Positions 36,729 through 45,846 of a stretch of DNA of 64,000 nucleotides are shown piece after piece. Below the pieces are notes generated by a model. The model made no database searches and was not told the DNA's origin. It saw nothing but the letters and a program-made list of their open reading frames with translations. Positions within the stretch are counted from its first letter, which is position 1; each line of letters begins with the position of its first letter. This stretch comes from Pseudoduganella lurida (GTDB lineage Bacteria > Pseudomonadota > Gammaproteobacteria > Burkholderiales > Burkholderiaceae_D). The position numbers and the translations under genes are program-made. The stretch spans positions 62,001 to 126,000 of the forward strand of contig NZ_VLLB01000009.1 of assembly GCF_007830455.1 (NCBI RefSeq). The letters run 5' to 3'.

Positions 36729-39148
36729 TTGAAATCCGCCATCAGGGTCACGAAGCCCTGGCGCGGGGCGATCGGGAAAGTGTTGTAGGTCTTGTCCGCC
36801 GCACCGACGACCACGTTCAGGTCGCCCTGCCGGTCGGCCAGGTTCGTCACGTTGACGCGGTAGCGGGCGTTCTTCACCCAGCCGCCATCGAGGAACGGCA
36901 GCTTGCCCGACACGCCCAGGCCCAGCAGGAAGTAGCTCTTCACGGACAGGTCATTCGTATAGGTGGCGTAGCGCTTGCCCACGTAGTCGCCGGACAGCTG
37001 GAACTCCGTGTCCGCCACGTTCAGCGAGGCGATGAACTTGTTCATCCATTCCGGGCTGCCCGGGATGCGCTTGCCGGCCGTGGCCACGGTGTCCTTGCCA
37101 TTGCTGTAGTTGTCGTCGTACTTCGATTTATTGTACGACACCGCGTCGTAGAACGAGAACGTGCGGCCGAAGTGGAACGTGCCGGACAGGTCGATGCCGT
37201 CCATCTTCACGCTGCCCACGTTGGCCAGCACCGGATTGCCGCCGATGATGGACGAGATCACGGGCGTAGGGCTGATGGTCAGCAGGCGGTCCTTGAAGTT
37301 CACGTGGTAGACGTTGACCTGGCCGTCGAAGCCGGTCAGCACGCCGGCATCGAAGGTGCGGCTCGAGCGCAGGCCGGCCTCGAACGTGACGGAGGTTTCC
37401 GGCTTGGCGGTGGCCTTGAACAGGTCGAACGCGGCCTGGCTGGCCAGGCTCCACGGCGACGCGCCACCACCGCCATACGTGACGAACTGGCGCATGTTCT
37501 TCTGCACGTTCACGAACGCCTGCTCGCGCGGCGTCACGTCCCAGCGCGCGCCCAGCTGCGGCAGGAACCATTTCTTCGTGTCGATATCGCCTTCCGGCAG
37601 CGCCGGCGAATTCCCGGAAATCGCGCCCGGCTTCGGTTGCACCGGCATCATGCCGCGCGCGAACTGCAGGCTGGACTTGAAGCCGCCCTGCACCACGAGG
37701 TCGGGCCGCACGCGCCATTCGTCCTGCAGGTGCAGCTGCACGACCTTGTTGTCGATTTCGCTGCCGTACTGCGTGATCAGCGGGTTCTCGGGACGGTCGT
37801 ACGGCGAGCTGGGGTTGTTCACGTCCAGCGCGTACCAGCGGCGGTAGGCCTGCGACTCATTGTGCTCGAACCACAGGCCGCCCTGCACGGTGTGGTTGCC
37901 GATCTCGCTGCGCAAGGTGGACAGCCAGCCGGTGCGGTTGATCTGGTACTCGGTGGTGCGCGTGGCATAGCCCGAATTGCCGAACACCTGCTTCAGGTTC
38001 TGGTTCGGGTAGTAGATGGCGAACAGCGCGGGCAGGCCGGCCACGCCGATCGGGCCGGCGACCACGCCCACGCCGTCGTCGTAGTGGTAGTACACCTGGT
38101 TCGACCAGGTGGCGCTGTCGGACAGGTTCCAGTCGTACTTCACGTAGCCCAGGTAGTCCTCGCGCTGCGCATCGCTGTAGTAGTTGCGGTAGTTGTTGCC
38201 GTCCGCCGCGGGCGTGGCGCCGGTCGGCGACAGGTAGCCCAGCGCCAGGTTGAAGTCCGGATACGTGAACGGCCGCGTATAGGGCTGGAATTTTTCGGTG
38301 GCCGAACGCACCGTGCTGTCCTCGTTCGGCTCGATCTTGTCGCTGTAGTTGAAGAAGACGGTCAGGCGGCCGCTGGCGTTGTCGTTGACGAACTTGGCAT
38401 TGAGCTGGTCGCCGCCCTGGCGGCCCTGGAAGTCCCAGGCACGCGCTTCGTGGTGGAGGGCCGAGACGTAGAAGCTGCTGTCGCCGGATTGGCCGCTCAT
38501 TTTCCCCGAATCATAGCGCAGGAAAGTGCGCGACGTCTTGTGGCTGCCGACGGTCTGCTGCGCAGCGAGGCCGCGCGTGGCCAGCGGGTCGGCCGAGAAG
38601 GTCTCGATCGTGCCGCCCAGGTTGCTGGTGGACGCCGTGGCCAGGTCGCCCGCGCCGGACGACAGCACCACGCCGCGCACGTTTTCCGAGATCACGGCGC
38701 GCTGCGGCGACAGGCCGTTGTAGTTGCCGTACTGCTGGTCGCCCAGCGGCACGCCATCCATCGTGTAGCCCAGCTGCTGGCCGGAGAAGCCGTGCACGAA
38801 CAGCGACAGGTTCTGCTCGTTGTTGCCCCACGGGTCGGCCGTCTGGAAGCTCACGCCGGGCAGCGTTTGCAGTGCCTTCAGCGGATTGGTGCCGGGCAGG
38901 ATCTTCTGGATCTCGTCGCTCTTCAGCGCCACGGAGGAGCGGGTGCGGCGCGAAGCCACTTCCACGGTGGCCATCGGGCCGGCCGCCGCCGCGGCGCTTT
39001 CAGTTCCTGCATCACTGCCGGCACCGCTCTCCGCCACGGGGGCGGCGGCGGTTTCCATCGCTGCCACGGCGGCCGCCACTTGTTGTGCCATCGCCAGCGG
39101 CGTCAGGGCCAGGCTCGCCAGCACGGCGGCCTTGATCTGCTTCTTCAT
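36725..39148 (-). CDS. TonB-dependent receptor, phosphate-regulated
   Basis: 807 residues. Signal peptide ending PLAMAQQ, an Ala-rich spacer (VAAAVAAMETAAAPVAESGAG, split), then plug with LKSDEIQKILPGTNPLKALQTLPGV, SLFVHGFSGQQLGYTMDGVPLGDQQYGNYNGL and the barrel, closing with a terminal Phe/Lys (LMADFK). Fused in one operon with glycerophosphodiesterase and under a multi-site Pho box, so it probably imports a phosphodiester, as phospholipid head-group or teichoic-type material. No siderophore signature. The ribosome site is weak. Confidence 0.86.
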   Translation of the reverse strand: MKKQIKAAVLASLALTPLAMAQQVAAAVAAMETAAAPVAESGAGSDAGTESAAAAAGPMATVEVASRRTRSSVALKSDEIQKILPGTNPLKALQTLPGVSFQTADPWGNNEQNLSLFVHGFSGQQLGYTMDGVPLGDQQYGNYNGLSPQRAVISENVRGVVLSSGAGDLATASTSNLGGTIETFSADPLATRGLAAQQTVGSHKTSRTFLRYDSGKMSGQSGDSSFYVSALHHEARAWDFQGRQGGDQLNAKFVNDNASGRLTVFFNYSDKIEPNEDSTVRSATEKFQPYTRPFTYPDFNLALGYLSPTGATPAADGNNYRNYYSDAQREDYLGYVKYDWNLSDSATWSNQVYYHYDDGVGVVAGPIGVAGLPALFAIYYPNQNLKQVFGNSGYATRTTEYQINRTGWLSTLRSEIGNHTVQGGLWFEHNESQAYRRWYALDVNNPSSPYDRPENPLITQYGSEIDNKVVQLHLQDEWRVRPDLVVQGGFKSSLQFARGMMPVQPKPGAISGNSPALPEGDIDTKKWFLPQLGARWDVTPREQAFVNVQKNMRQFVTYGGGGASPWSLASQAAFDLFKATAKPETSVTFEAGLRSSRTFDAGVLTGFDGQVNVYHVNFKDRLLTISPTPVISSIIGGNPVLANVGSVKMDGIDLSGTFHFGRTFSFYDAVSYNKSKYDDNYSNGKDTVATAGKRIPGSPEWMNKFIASLNVADTEFQLSGDYVGKRYATYTNDLSVKSYFLLGLGVSGKLPFLDGGWVKNARYRVNVTNLADRQGDLNVVVGAADKTYNTFPIAPRQGFVTLMADFK

Positions 39149-39215
39149 CGTCTGCTCTTCGTTCGGTTGTTATTCGTTGGGGAAAATGCAACGAAGCGCA
39201 GCGTAGCGGGGCGAT

Positions 39216-39255
39216 ATGACGGGGCGATGACGACGGGATGACAGCAATATGACGG
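39216..39255 (-). promoter_or_regulatory. four phased Pho-box half-sites
   Basis: Reading the minus strand, CCGTCAT, CTGTCAT, TCGTCAT and CCGTCAT follow each other with exactly 4-bp spacers (11-bp period). Ten bases after the last comes TACGCT, a plausible -10 (39200-39205). The receptor ATG is 67 bp downstream. This is a double PhoB site. Confidence 0.7.
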
Positions 39256-39256
39256 G

Positions 39257-39292
39257 CAAAACAAAGCCCGCCGGGCGGGGGCGCGGCGGGCT
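39257..39292 (-). terminator. terminator of hslO
   Basis: Minus-strand 8-bp stem AGCCCGCC/GGCGGGCT with a 12-nt loop followed by TTTGTTTTGC. It abuts the Pho boxes by one base. Confidence 0.7.
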
Positions 39293-39311
39293 CGTTCGCT
39301 CAAGCGGATTC

Positions 39312-40253
39312 TCAGTGCTTGGCTTCGCTCGGATGGATCAGCGCTTCGGCCGGTGCATCGCTGGCGAACAGCTGCGCGCAGTCGACGGCATCGTAGTCAT
39401 AATGCTTGCCGCAGAAATCGCAGTTCACGCCCAGCTCGCCCTGTTCGGCCAGCGCTTCCTCCACTTCCTGCTGGCCCAGCATCTTCAGCATGTTGCCCAC
39501 CTTTTCACGCGTGCAGCTGCAGAAGAATTCCGGGTGCGCGGGATCGAACACGCGGATCGTCTCTTCCCAGAACAGGCGCTGCTGCAGCACGTCGATGGTG
39601 GTGCTCAGGATTTCCTCTTCCTTCAGCGTCATGCCCAGCATCACGGCGCGGTTCCACGTCTCCAGCGCTTCTTCCTGGGACAGCGGCGCCGCTTCGGCCT
39701 TGCCGCCATGCAGCGGCAGCTTCTGCAGCAGCAGGCCGCGCGCCACGTCGTCGCTGGCGGCCAGCCACAGCTTCGTGTCCAGCTGTTCGGAGCGCAGCAT
39801 GTAGTGTTCGATCACGGTGGCCACGTCCTCGCCGTCAAGCGGCACCACGCCCTGGTAGGGCTGCTGGCCCGGCACCTTCTCGGCCGGATCGAGCGTGATG
39901 ATGAAGCGGCCGCGGCCGCCCTGGTTCAGCAGTTCCGTCAGCGTGGCGTCGTCCGGGATCGGCTCGTCGCCGACCAGCTTGGCGGTGGCGCGCATGCGCA
40001 GCTGCGAATCGCATTCCACGACCAGCAGGCGGATCGGGCCATCGCCATGGATCTGCATCACGATCGAGCCGTTGAACTTCAGGTTGGCGGAGAGCAGGGC
40101 GGCGGCGGCCACCATCTGGCCCAGCAGGCGCTTCACGGCCGCCGGGTACTGGTGGCGCGACTGGATCTCGCGCCACGTGGCGGAGATGTCCACCAGCTCG
40201 CCGCGCACGGCAGCGTTCTCGAAAATGAATTTTTGCAGCGTATCCTGGGTCAT
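39312..40253 (-). CDS. hslO: Hsp33 redox-regulated chaperone
   Basis: 313 residues. The conserved HslO core (LLGQMVAAAALLSANLKFNGSI, GDGPIRLLVVECD, LLLQKLP) precedes a C-terminal zinc centre CSC (about residue 244) and CDFC (about 274), giving the C-x-C-n-C-x-x-C redox switch. Oxidation frees zinc, unfolds a linker and activates holdase activity. It is the second gene after the gamma-carbonic-anhydrase homologue (3-bp gap), so one operon. Confidence 0.96.
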   Translation of the reverse strand: MTQDTLQKFIFENAAVRGELVDISATWREIQSRHQYPAAVKRLLGQMVAAAALLSANLKFNGSIVMQIHGDGPIRLLVVECDSQLRMRATAKLVGDEPIPDDATLTELLNQGGRGRFIITLDPAEKVPGQQPYQGVVPLDGEDVATVIEHYMLRSEQLDTKLWLAASDDVARGLLLQKLPLHGGKAEAAPLSQEEALETWNRAVMLGMTLKEEEILSTTIDVLQQRLFWEETIRVFDPAHPEFFCSCTREKVGNMLKMLGQQEVEEALAEQGELGVNCDFCGKHYDYDAVDCAQLFASDAPAEALIHPSEAKH

Positions 40254-40256
40254 GCG

Positions 40257-40781
40257 TTATCCGATCTTTTTCAAAGTTGTCTTGTATTGCCCGGCGCGTT
40301 CCACATAGCCGGCGGCGATCGCCAGCAGGCGCGCGCCGTCTTCCGCCGTCAGTTCGCGCACGGCCCGGGCAGGGGAGCCGATGATCAGCGTGTGGTCCGC
40401 AAACTCCTTGCCCTCCGTGACGAGGGCGCCGGCCCCCACCAGGCAGCCGCGGCCGATCTTGGCGCCGTTCAGGATCACCGCCTGGATGCCGACCAGCGCG
40501 CCATCGCCGATCGTGCAGCCATGCAGCATCACCTGGTGGCCGATCGTCACGTCGCGGCCGATCGTGAGCGGGTAGCCCATGTCCGTGTGCATCACGGTGT
40601 TTTCCTGCACATTGCTGTTCGCGCCGATGGTGATGCGCTCGTTGTCGCCGCGCAGCGTGGCGCCGAACCACACCGAGCTGTTCTCCGCCAGCGTCACCTT
40701 GCCGATCACATGGGCGCTGTCGGCCACGAAGGCGCTCGCGTCGATCTCGGGCGCGTCGCTGCCCAGCTGGTAAATGCCCAT
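40257..40781 (-). CDS. gamma-carbonic-anhydrase-like hexapeptide protein
   Basis: 174 residues of left-handed parallel beta-helix, with VWFGATLRGDNERITIGANSNVQENTVMHTD cut by turns, then HQVMLHGCTIGDGALVGIQAVILNGAKIGRGC. The His ligands at MHTD, IGHQ and LHGC are those of the YrdA/PaaY/CaiE group, metal-binding but of uncertain carbonic-anhydrase activity. Located ahead of hslO in a two-gene operon. An AAAGG ribosome site is present. Confidence 0.9.
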   Translation of the reverse strand: MGIYQLGSDAPEIDASAFVADSAHVIGKVTLAENSSVWFGATLRGDNERITIGANSNVQENTVMHTDMGYPLTIGRDVTIGHQVMLHGCTIGDGALVGIQAVILNGAKIGRGCLVGAGALVTEGKEFADHTLIIGSPARAVRELTAEDGARLLAIAAGYVERAGQYKTTLKKIG

Positions 40782-40965
40782 CGGCTGGCCTTTCGGAGAG
40801 GGAATATTGGCGATATTTTACGCCCTCCCTTCCCCGGAGCCGCTGGAAAAAAAGCATTAGAACGGTCGTGCTAATATGCGGTTGCCCTGCGGCTTGCGAA
40901 ACCGAAGGTCCGCATGTGGCGCCGCGGCACCGGTTTTCAAGGCCGCGCTTACCCGAGAGCCATCG

Positions 40966-41850
40966 ATGACCCCATCCCGTTCCGAATTCCTCACCGTGCG
41001 CGGCCTGCGCACCCACGTCCGTCACTGGGGCCGCGACGGCGCGCCCAAGCTCTTCATGCTGCATGGCTGGATGGACGTGGGCGCCTCGTTCCAGTTCGTC
41101 GTCGACCATCTCGAGGGCGACTGGCACGTGATCGCGCCGGACTGGCGCGGCTTCGGCCTGACCGAACGGTCCGGCGCGGACACCTACTGGTTCCCCGACT
41201 ACCTGGCGGACCTGGAAGCGCTGCTGCTGCACTACCAGCCGGAAGGACAGGTGGACCTGGTGGGCCACAGCATGGGCGGCAATATCGCCGGCATCTATGC
41301 GGGCGTGCGGCCGGCGCGCATCCGCAGGTTCGTCAACCTGGAGGGCTTCGGCCTGAAAAGCGCCGTGCCGGAGGATGCGCCGGGGCGCTACGCTACTTGG
41401 CTGGACCAGTTGCAGGCGCCGCCCGAGATGCGTGGCTATCCGACCCTGCAGGCCGTGGCGGCGCGGCTGCAGAAGACCAACCCGCGCCTGACGGACGAAC
41501 GGGCCGCCTTCCTGGCGGGCCACTGGTCGGCGCGGAATGCCGCCGGCGAGTGGGAAATCCTGGGCGACCCGGTGCACAAGCGGGCCAGCCCGCTGCCGTA
41601 CCACGCGGACGACATCATGGCGTGCTGGCGGCGCATCACGGCGCCCGTGCTATGGGTGGAGGCGGCCGACACCAATATGTGGCTGTGGCTGGGCGGCCGG
41701 GAAGCGGGCCGCCTGGAAGTGGACCGGCGCATGACCAACCTGGCCGACGTGACAGCGAAGATGCTGCCCGATGCCGGCCACATGCTGCACCACGACCAGC
41801 CGGCCATGCTGGCGGCGCTGCTCGACGACTTCCTCGGCCGGGGCCGGTGA
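40966..41850 (+). CDS. alpha/beta hydrolase
   Basis: 294 residues. The N-terminal lid-free fold begins LTVRGLRTHVRHWG, with HGWMDVGASF oxyanion region, GHSMGGNIA nucleophile elbow and a late His (DAGHMLHHDQP). There is an extended IHH-like stretch in the cap. Substrate unknown; similar proteins are carboxylesterases or haloalkane-type hydrolases. The start MTPSRSEF is taken on its GAGAG ribosome site; upstream in-frame codons lack support. It is followed by the PHP gene after 40 bp. Confidence 0.85.
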   Translation: MTPSRSEFLTVRGLRTHVRHWGRDGAPKLFMLHGWMDVGASFQFVVDHLEGDWHVIAPDWRGFGLTERSGADTYWFPDYLADLEALLLHYQPEGQVDLVGHSMGGNIAGIYAGVRPARIRRFVNLEGFGLKSAVPEDAPGRYATWLDQLQAPPEMRGYPTLQAVAARLQKTNPRLTDERAAFLAGHWSARNAAGEWEILGDPVHKRASPLPYHADDIMACWRRITAPVLWVEAADTNMWLWLGGREAGRLEVDRRMTNLADVTAKMLPDAGHMLHHDQPAMLAALLDDFLGRGR

Positions 41851-41890
41851 GGGCGACAGGCGCCGCGCAGGCAGCGTACAATGACGCCTC

Positions 41891-42742
41891 ATGAGCACCC
41901 AATCCACCATGCTGAAAGTCGACCTGCACTGCCATTCGAATGTCTCCGACGGCGTTCTCGCGCCGGCCGCGGTGGCACGCCATGCGCGCCAGGCGGGCGT
42001 GGATGTGTGGGCGCTCACGGACCATGACGAAGTGGGCGGCATCGCCGCGGCCCGTGCGGCGGCGGCGTCGGAAGGCATGCGCTTCGTCCCGGGCGTGGAG
42101 ATCTCCATCACGTGGGGCGGCGAGACGGTGCACATCGTGGGCCTGCAGATCGACGAACATAATCCGGCGCTGCTGCAGGGCCTGGCCGACACCCGCTCCG
42201 GGCGCGACGCGCGCGGCCGCGAGATCGGCGTGCAGCTGGCCAGGGCCGGCATCCCCGGCGCCTACGAAGGCGCGCTGGACTTCGTCGACAACCCGGCGCT
42301 GATGTCGCGCACGCACTTCGCCCGCTTCCTGGTGCGCGAGGGCTATTGCGCGAACACGCCGGAAGTGTTCCGGAAGTACCTGAGCGAAGGAAAACCGGGC
42401 TACGTGCCGCACCGCTGGGCCACCCTGAAGGAAGCGCTGGGCTGGATCCACGGCGCCGGCGGCATTGCCGTCATCGCCCACCCCGGCCGCTACCGGTTCA
42501 CGCCGCTGCAGCAGGGCGCCCTGTTCGACGAGTTCAAGGCCCTGGGCGGCCGCGCCATCGAAGTGGTCACGGGCAGCCACACGCCGGACCAGTATCCGGT
42601 CTACGCGCAGCTGGCCAATGCCTACGGCTTCCTGGCCTCGCGCGGCACGGATTTCCATGCGCCCGGCGAGGCCCGCGTGGAATTCGCCGCGCTGCCGCCG
42701 CTGCCGGCCAATGTCACGCCGGTCTGGCACGACTGGTTTTAA
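41891..42742 (+). CDS. PHP-family nucleoside bisphosphate phosphatase / RNase AM
   Basis: 283 residues. Polymerase-and-histidinol-phosphatase domain: DLHCHSNVSDG (metal His pair), LTDHDEVGG, GVEIS, VHIVGLQID and AHPGRY, RGTDFHAPGEA. It matches the TrpH/RNase AM group, which hydrolyses 3',5'-nucleoside bisphosphates and 5'-phosphorylated RNA ends and matures 5S and 16S rRNA ends. It lies with a hydrolase upstream and htpX downstream, as in many Burkholderiales. Confidence 0.92.
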   Translation: MSTQSTMLKVDLHCHSNVSDGVLAPAAVARHARQAGVDVWALTDHDEVGGIAAARAAAASEGMRFVPGVEISITWGGETVHIVGLQIDEHNPALLQGLADTRSGRDARGREIGVQLARAGIPGAYEGALDFVDNPALMSRTHFARFLVREGYCANTPEVFRKYLSEGKPGYVPHRWATLKEALGWIHGAGGIAVIAHPGRYRFTPLQQGALFDEFKALGGRAIEVVTGSHTPDQYPVYAQLANAYGFLASRGTDFHAPGEARVEFAALPPLPANVTPVWHDWF

Positions 42743-42762
42743 GACGGCTTTAATTCCCGCAG

Positions 42763-42774
42763 GCCAATATTGGC
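42763..42774. promoter_or_regulatory. 12-bp palindrome upstream of htpX
   Basis: GCCAATATTGGC, a perfect palindrome 71 bp before the htpX ATG. It fits a small-dimer operator, but the regulator is unknown. A candidate sigma-32-like CTTGTAT lies at about 42785. Confidence 0.4.
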
Positions 42775-42844
42775 AGGCGGCACGCTTGTATTTTCCACGA
42801 ATAACCTTACATGAATCACGGCCTTTTTTGACCGGAGACTCGCC

Positions 42845-43714
42845 ATGAAACGCATCATTCTGTTTATCGCCACCAACCTCGCCGTGATGCTGGTGCTGTC
42901 CATCGTGCTGTCGCTGCTCGGCATCGGCCGTCCCGGTGCGGGTGGGCAGCTGGAGATGGGCGGCCTGCTGGCGTTTTCGCTGGTGGTGGGGTTCACGGGT
43001 TCCATCATCTCGCTGCTGCTGTCCAAGCCGATGGCCAAGTGGACCACCGGCGCGCGCGTGATCGATGCGCCGCAGAATTCCACCGAGCAGTGGCTGCTGT
43101 CCACCGTGCAGGGCCTGGCCGGGCGCGCCGGCATCGGCATGCCGGAGGTGGCCGTGTATGACGGCGAGCCGAATGCCTTCGCCACCGGCGCGTTTAAAAA
43201 CTCCGCGCTGGTGGCCGTGTCCACCGGCCTGCTGCAGTCGATGAACCGCGAGGAAGTCGAGGCGGTGCTGGGCCACGAGGTGGCGCACATCGCCAACGGC
43301 GACATGGTCACGCTCACGCTGATCCAGGGCGTGGTCAACACCTTCGTGGTGTTCTTCGCGCGCATCGTCGGCTTCTTCGTGGACAAGGTGCTGCTGAAGA
43401 ACGAGGAACGCCGCGGCCCCGGCTACATGATCACCGTGTTCGTCTGCGAGATCGTGTTCGGCCTGCTGGCCTCGATCATCGTGGCCTGGTTCTCGCGCCA
43501 GCGCGAATTCCGCGCCGACGCCGGCTCGGCCAAGCTGCTGGGCAGCACCCGCCCGATGCAGAACGCGCTGGCGCGCCTGTCCGGCGTGGAACCGGGCGGC
43601 CTGCCGCAGAACATGGCCGCGTCCGGCATTTCCGGCGGCGGCGGCTGGTCCGCGCTGTTCTCCACCCACCCGCCGTTCGAAGAACGCATCGCCGCATTGC
43701 AGGCACTCAGGTAA
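42845..43714 (+). CDS. htpX: HtpX membrane zinc metalloprotease
   Basis: 289 residues. Two N-terminal transmembrane helices ([24 protein letters not shown] and [22 protein letters not shown]-type), the zinc motif [10 protein letters not shown] near residue 138, then two more helices and the distal Glu in [13 protein letters not shown]. It degrades damaged membrane proteins beside FtsH. There is a Gly-rich C terminus. It has a GGAGA site ahead of the ATG and is followed 11 bp later by the YciO gene. Confidence 0.95.
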   Translation: MKRIILFIATNLAVMLVLSIVLSLLGIGRPGAGGQLEMGGLLAFSLVVGFTGSIISLLLSKPMAKWTTGARVIDAPQNSTEQWLLSTVQGLAGRAGIGMPEVAVYDGEPNAFATGAFKNSALVAVSTGLLQSMNREEVEAVLGHEVAHIANGDMVTLTLIQGVVNTFVVFFARIVGFFVDKVLLKNEERRGPGYMITVFVCEIVFGLLASIIVAWFSRQREFRADAGSAKLLGSTRPMQNALARLSGVEPGGLPQNMAASGISGGGGWSALFSTHPPFEERIAALQALR

Positions 43715-43725
43715 GCCCGGAACCC

Positions 43726-44349
43726 ATGGCACAATATTTCGAGATCCATCCCCAGAACCCGCAGGCCCGCCTGATCAAGCAGGCGGCCCAGATCATCCAC
43801 GGCGGCGGCGTCGTGGCGATCCCCACCGATTCCTGCTACGCACTGGTGTGCCACGTGGACGACAAGGCGGCCGTCGAAAAGCTGCGACGCATCCGCGGCA
43901 TCGACGAGAAGCACCACCTGGCGCTGCTGTGCCGCGACCTGTCCGAGATCGGCGTGTATGCGCGGGTGGACAACAAGCAGTTCCGCACCTTGAAGGCCGC
44001 CACGCCGGGGCCGTTCACGTTCATCCTGGAGGCCACGCGCGAGGTGCCGCGCCGGCTGTCGCATCCGTCGCGCAAGACCATCGGCCTGCGCGTGCCGGAG
44101 TCGCCCATCGCGGAAATGCTGATGCGCGAGCTGGATGAACCGCTGATCTCGTCCACGCTGATCCTGCCCGGCGAGACGGAACCGCTGAACGACCCGGAGG
44201 AGATCGAGGCCCGCATCGGCAAGCAGATCGACCTGATCATCGATGGCGGCGCCTGCAGCATGGAGATGACGACCGTCGTCGACCTGTCCGGTGCCGAGCC
44301 GACGCTGGTGCGCCTGGGCCGCGGCGACCCGGCCGTGGTCGGGCTGTAG
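43726..44349 (+). CDS. YciO-type Sua5/YrdC-family protein
   Basis: 207 residues with the YrdC fold: GGGVVAIPTDSCYALVCH (ATP/threonine site), LRRIRGIDEKHHLALLCRDLSEI, PGPFTFILEATREVPRRL, TIGLRVPESPIAEML. The sequence carries KHHLAL where TsaC/YrdC has KxR-type residues, which marks the YciO branch, whose threonylcarbamoyl-adenylate synthase activity is weak. Follows htpX by 11 bp. Confidence 0.9.
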   Translation: MAQYFEIHPQNPQARLIKQAAQIIHGGGVVAIPTDSCYALVCHVDDKAAVEKLRRIRGIDEKHHLALLCRDLSEIGVYARVDNKQFRTLKAATPGPFTFILEATREVPRRLSHPSRKTIGLRVPESPIAEMLMRELDEPLISSTLILPGETEPLNDPEEIEARIGKQIDLIIDGGACSMEMTTVVDLSGAEPTLVRLGRGDPAVVGL

Positions 44350-44467
44350 CACCCGTCCGGACCGAACCGCAGCCGGCCTCGGTCCGGCGATCTTTGCCCA
44401 ACTTTACCTCTTCCTTTCCCTGAAACCCGCCGGGCAGCATGATGCTGTCTGGTAAAATTTTGCCCCG

Positions 44468-45142
44468 ATGACTGACCTGAGCCAATCCATCCAGACCGTT
44501 GCCGTGTACGCGATCCCGGTGCTGTTCGCGATCTCCCTGCACGAGGCTGCGCACGGATACGTGGCGCGCTATTTCGGCGACCCCACCGCCTACCAGCAGG
44601 GCCGCCTGTCGATGAATCCCACGAAGCACATCGATCCGTTCGGCACCATCGTGCTGCCGCTGGTCCTGTACCTGGCGATCCAGATGCCGTTCGGCTACGC
44701 CAAGCCCGTGCCGGTCGATTACGGGCGCCTGCGCAATCCGAAGAAGCAGATGGGCTTCGTGGCCGCCGCCGGCCCGCTGGCCAACCTGGCGATGGGCATC
44801 GGCTGGATGGTCGCGCTGGTGCTGATGGCCAGCATGAACGTGAGCGAGCCGTTCCTGCTGAAGATGGCGGAAGCCGGCGTCAAGGTCAATGCCGTGATGT
44901 GCGTGTTCAACCTGCTGCCCGTGCCGCCCCTCGATGGCGGCCGCATCGTCACGTCGCTGCTGCCGATGAGCCTGGCGCGCGGCTATGCGCGCATCGAGCG
45001 CCATACGACCTGGATCTTCCTCGGCCTGATCGTGCTGATGTACACGGGCCTGCTGAGCCCGATCCTGGGGCGCCTGGTGGGTGGCTTCCTGGCCCTGGTC
45101 AACCTGCTGGTCCTGCCGCTGGCGGCGCTGTTATTGAACTGA
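44468..45142 (+). CDS. M50 site-2-type membrane protease
   Basis: 224 residues. The zinc motif HEAAH begins near residue 25 inside a transmembrane helix (LFAISLHEAAHGYVARYFG). The third ligand lies in LLPVPPLDGGRIV (LDG). Five or six transmembrane segments. It belongs to the short, PDZ-less M50B group found next to yciO in betaproteobacteria. It probably cuts within membrane segments; targets unknown. Confidence 0.92.
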   Translation: MTDLSQSIQTVAVYAIPVLFAISLHEAAHGYVARYFGDPTAYQQGRLSMNPTKHIDPFGTIVLPLVLYLAIQMPFGYAKPVPVDYGRLRNPKKQMGFVAAAGPLANLAMGIGWMVALVLMASMNVSEPFLLKMAEAGVKVNAVMCVFNLLPVPPLDGGRIVTSLLPMSLARGYARIERHTTWIFLGLIVLMYTGLLSPILGRLVGGFLALVNLLVLPLAALLLN

Positions 45143-45181
45143 ACCGATTTGCTGAACTGATCTGCCGAACCGAGAAATACC

Positions 45182-45766
45182 ATGATGATCGACCAAGTTT
45201 CTCCCTGGGTGCGCCGTTTCGCTCCCCTGATGCCCGGCGGCGAAGTGCTGGACCTGGCCTGTGGCCGCGGCCGCCATGCGCGGCACCTGGTCGGCCTGGG
45301 CCATGCCGTGATCGCCGTCGACCGCGATCCGGCCGCGCTGGCCGAAGCCGCCGGTCCCGGCATCGTCACCAGCGATATCGACCTGGAAGGCGAGGGCGCC
45401 GTGTGGCCGTTCGGCCCGGAGCGCTTTGCCGGCATCGTGGTGACGAATTACCTGCACCGGCCACTGCTGGCGGACATGCTGGGCAGCCTGGCGCCGAACG
45501 GCATGCTGGTCTACGAAACCTTCGCCGAGGGCAACGCCGCGTTCGGCAAGCCCAGCAATCCCGATTTCCTGCTGAAGGCGGGCGAGCTGCTGGAACTGGC
45601 AGGGCAGCATGGGCTGCGTGTCATCGCATTCGAGGAGGGCGTCGTTAATGTACGTGGGAAAGAAAATCCGGCGCAGGCCATGGTGCAGCGGATCTGCGCC
45701 GTGCGGCCCGGCTTCCCCCGCGAGGCCACGCTGCTGGGCAGTCCGCAAGGCCGACCAGAGGACTGA
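45182..45766 (+). CDS. class I SAM-dependent methyltransferase
   Basis: 194 residues. Motif I (GGEVLDLACGRGRHARHL) binds S-adenosylmethionine; AVDRDPAALAEA is motif II-like, and IVVTNYLHRPLL and LAPNGMLVYETF are the later motifs. It resembles TehB-like small methyltransferases. The acceptor is unknown. It stands between the M50 protease and dapA and has no strong ribosome site (two in-frame ATGs at 45182 and 45185). Confidence 0.87.
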   Translation: MMIDQVSPWVRRFAPLMPGGEVLDLACGRGRHARHLVGLGHAVIAVDRDPAALAEAAGPGIVTSDIDLEGEGAVWPFGPERFAGIVVTNYLHRPLLADMLGSLAPNGMLVYETFAEGNAAFGKPSNPDFLLKAGELLELAGQHGLRVIAFEEGVVNVRGKENPAQAMVQRICAVRPGFPREATLLGSPQGRPED

Positions 45767-45846
45767 TTCCAGTGCGAAATGCACCACGGCAGCAGGCGAT
45801 CGTCTACAATCGACGTTTTGAAAACTTTTAGCAAGTGGTTCCATCT

